Shown here: in pieces, positions 6,119 to 6,731 of the stretch
Layout: each line of letters starts with the position of its first letter
Position numbering within the stretch: position 1 is the stretch's first letter
Source: Ruaniaceae bacterium
Lineage (GTDB): Bacteria; Actinomycetota; Actinomycetes; Actinomycetales; Actinomycetaceae
Length of the DNA: 6,731 nucleotides
Reading direction: 5' to 3'
Assembly: GCA_030450655.1 (NCBI GenBank)
Contig: JAKDIE010000079.1
Coordinates: 1 to 6,731 of the forward strand
Program-made: the position numbers and the translations under genes
The notes under the pieces: generated by a model
Told to the model about the DNA's origin: nothing
Seen by the model: the letters and a program-made list of their open reading frames with translations, nothing else
The model's database searches: none

Positions 6119-6731
6119 ATGCATCGAGAACTCTCGGGCGTCCTCGCTACAGCAGGGGTGGTGAGCCGCCGTACACACAGCCACTTGGCTGGCGCAATCG
6201 CTCGCGCCCGAGCGGCAGGAGAACTCGTGTCTCTACTCCCCGGTACGTACGCTCCGGAAAGCTCCTTCACCACCATCATCCACGCACTGGCCGACTGGGA
6301 TCCCACTGCGGTACTGATGGGGGCAAGCGCTGCGAAACTCACCTGGTGGCCGGAGCTGGAGCCAGCCTTCGTAGAGGCAGCGACATCGCGGGCCCTGCGC
6401 CGGGAAGTTGCCGGTCTCACCACGTCACACTCCGAGATTCATCCCGATCTCATCGTGGCGCTGGGGCCCATTCGCCTGCAGAATCCTGCCGCGAGCACCC
6501 TCGAACTCGCCCGCACACTCGGAGCAAACGCCATCGACGAGGCATTCCGGCGGCGTGCCACCACGTTTCTTGCGCTGCAGCGTGCACTCCCGCTGATGCC
6601 TGGGCGTCGCGGCAACGTTGCACTCAAGACGTATCTGCGCGACTCGCGGGACGAGCCGTGGTCGCCTTTCGAACGGGACGCCCACGCGATTCTTCGCGCC
6701 GCTGGCATCACAGGGTGGAAGGCCAACTATG
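6119..6731 (+). CDS. AbiEi-antitoxin-like protein, probably with a DUF559/Vsr-type C-terminal domain (partial)
   Basis: The frame opens at ATG 6119 and stays open for 204 codons to the right edge, so the C-terminus is missing. The first 45 residues fit the winged-helix N-terminus of AbiEi-like proteins: a segment about AGVVSRR (12-18), a helix rich in arginine and alanine, then ELVSLLPGTYA (35-45), resembling the usual G-x-L-x-x-L-x-x-G-x-Y pattern. Near the edge, EPWSPFERDAHAILRAAGI (179-197) resembles the first helix of DUF559/Vsr-like nuclease domains, with E185 as the usual glutamate. The residues that would prove a nuclease lie outside. No signal peptide or membrane segment is seen. There is no clear Shine-Dalgarno. 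Twenty of codons 2-51 end in A or T, against ten of the first 50 in ABC-F, suggesting an accessory gene. The family is inferred from memory of such proteins. Confidence 0.8.
   Translation, partial: MHRELSGVLATAGVVSRRTHSHLAGAIARARAAGELVSLLPGTYAPESSFTTIIHALADWDPTAVLMGASAAKLTWWPELEPAFVEAATSRALRREVAGLTTSHSEIHPDLIVALGPIRLQNPAASTLELARTLGANAIDEAFRRRATTFLALQRALPLMPGRRGNVALKTYLRDSRDEPWSPFERDAHAILRAAGITGWKANY

Noticed and set aside
4728..6164. Plus-strand open frames opposite ABC-F (4728-5312, 5388-6164)
   Set aside because: They are antisense to a well-supported ABC-F gene, low in complexity and without domains; the second runs on into the intergenic region and overlaps the AbiEi-like start.
6112..6423. 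Minus-strand frame opposite the AbiEi-like gene
   Set aside because: The plus-strand frame stays open for 204 codons and has family-like motifs; the minus frame is shorter and shows none.

Overview
The window looks like chromosomal DNA from a high-GC actinobacterium. The smc product opens with the residue pattern typical of actinobacterial SMC, codons mostly end in G or C, and one gene starts with GTG. The species cannot be named from this sequence alone.

Layout, left to right. Positions 1-186 hold the tail end of the smc transcript: a GC-rich hairpin just after the smc stop, and the possible first 37 codons of an unrecognised minus-strand gene running off the left edge. Positions 187-5801 hold three tightly packed minus-strand genes, transcribed in the order ABC-F ATPase, nucleoside diphosphate kinase (ndk), chromosome-segregation ATPase (smc). 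The ABC-F stop and the ndk start share an ATGA overlap, and ndk and smc are 9 bp apart, so the three are very probably one operon. Positions 5802-6118 are a 317-bp non-coding region between divergent genes, with a relatively AT-rich core and one perfect DnaA-box sequence. From 6119 to the right edge runs the start of a plus-strand gene. Its product looks like an actinobacterial protein with an AbiEi-antitoxin-like N-terminus and, probably, a DUF559/Vsr-type nuclease-like C-terminus that is mostly outside the window.

The operon joins three conserved but functionally unrelated cell functions: ribosome-associated ABC-F activity, NTP balance and chromosome organisation. I see no sign of a shared pathway, so the grouping more likely reflects co-regulation or a rearrangement. 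The plus-strand gene uses more A/T-ending codons than the operon and looks accessory.

I found no clear new multi-gene system, CRISPR array, IS element, tRNA or rRNA. The points most worth checking are the unusual smc neighbourhood, the TANNNT hexamers placed exactly 6 nt before both the ndk and smc start codons (possible leaderless promoters), the resistance-type ABC-F in a housekeeping operon, and the DnaA box beside the AbiEi-like gene.
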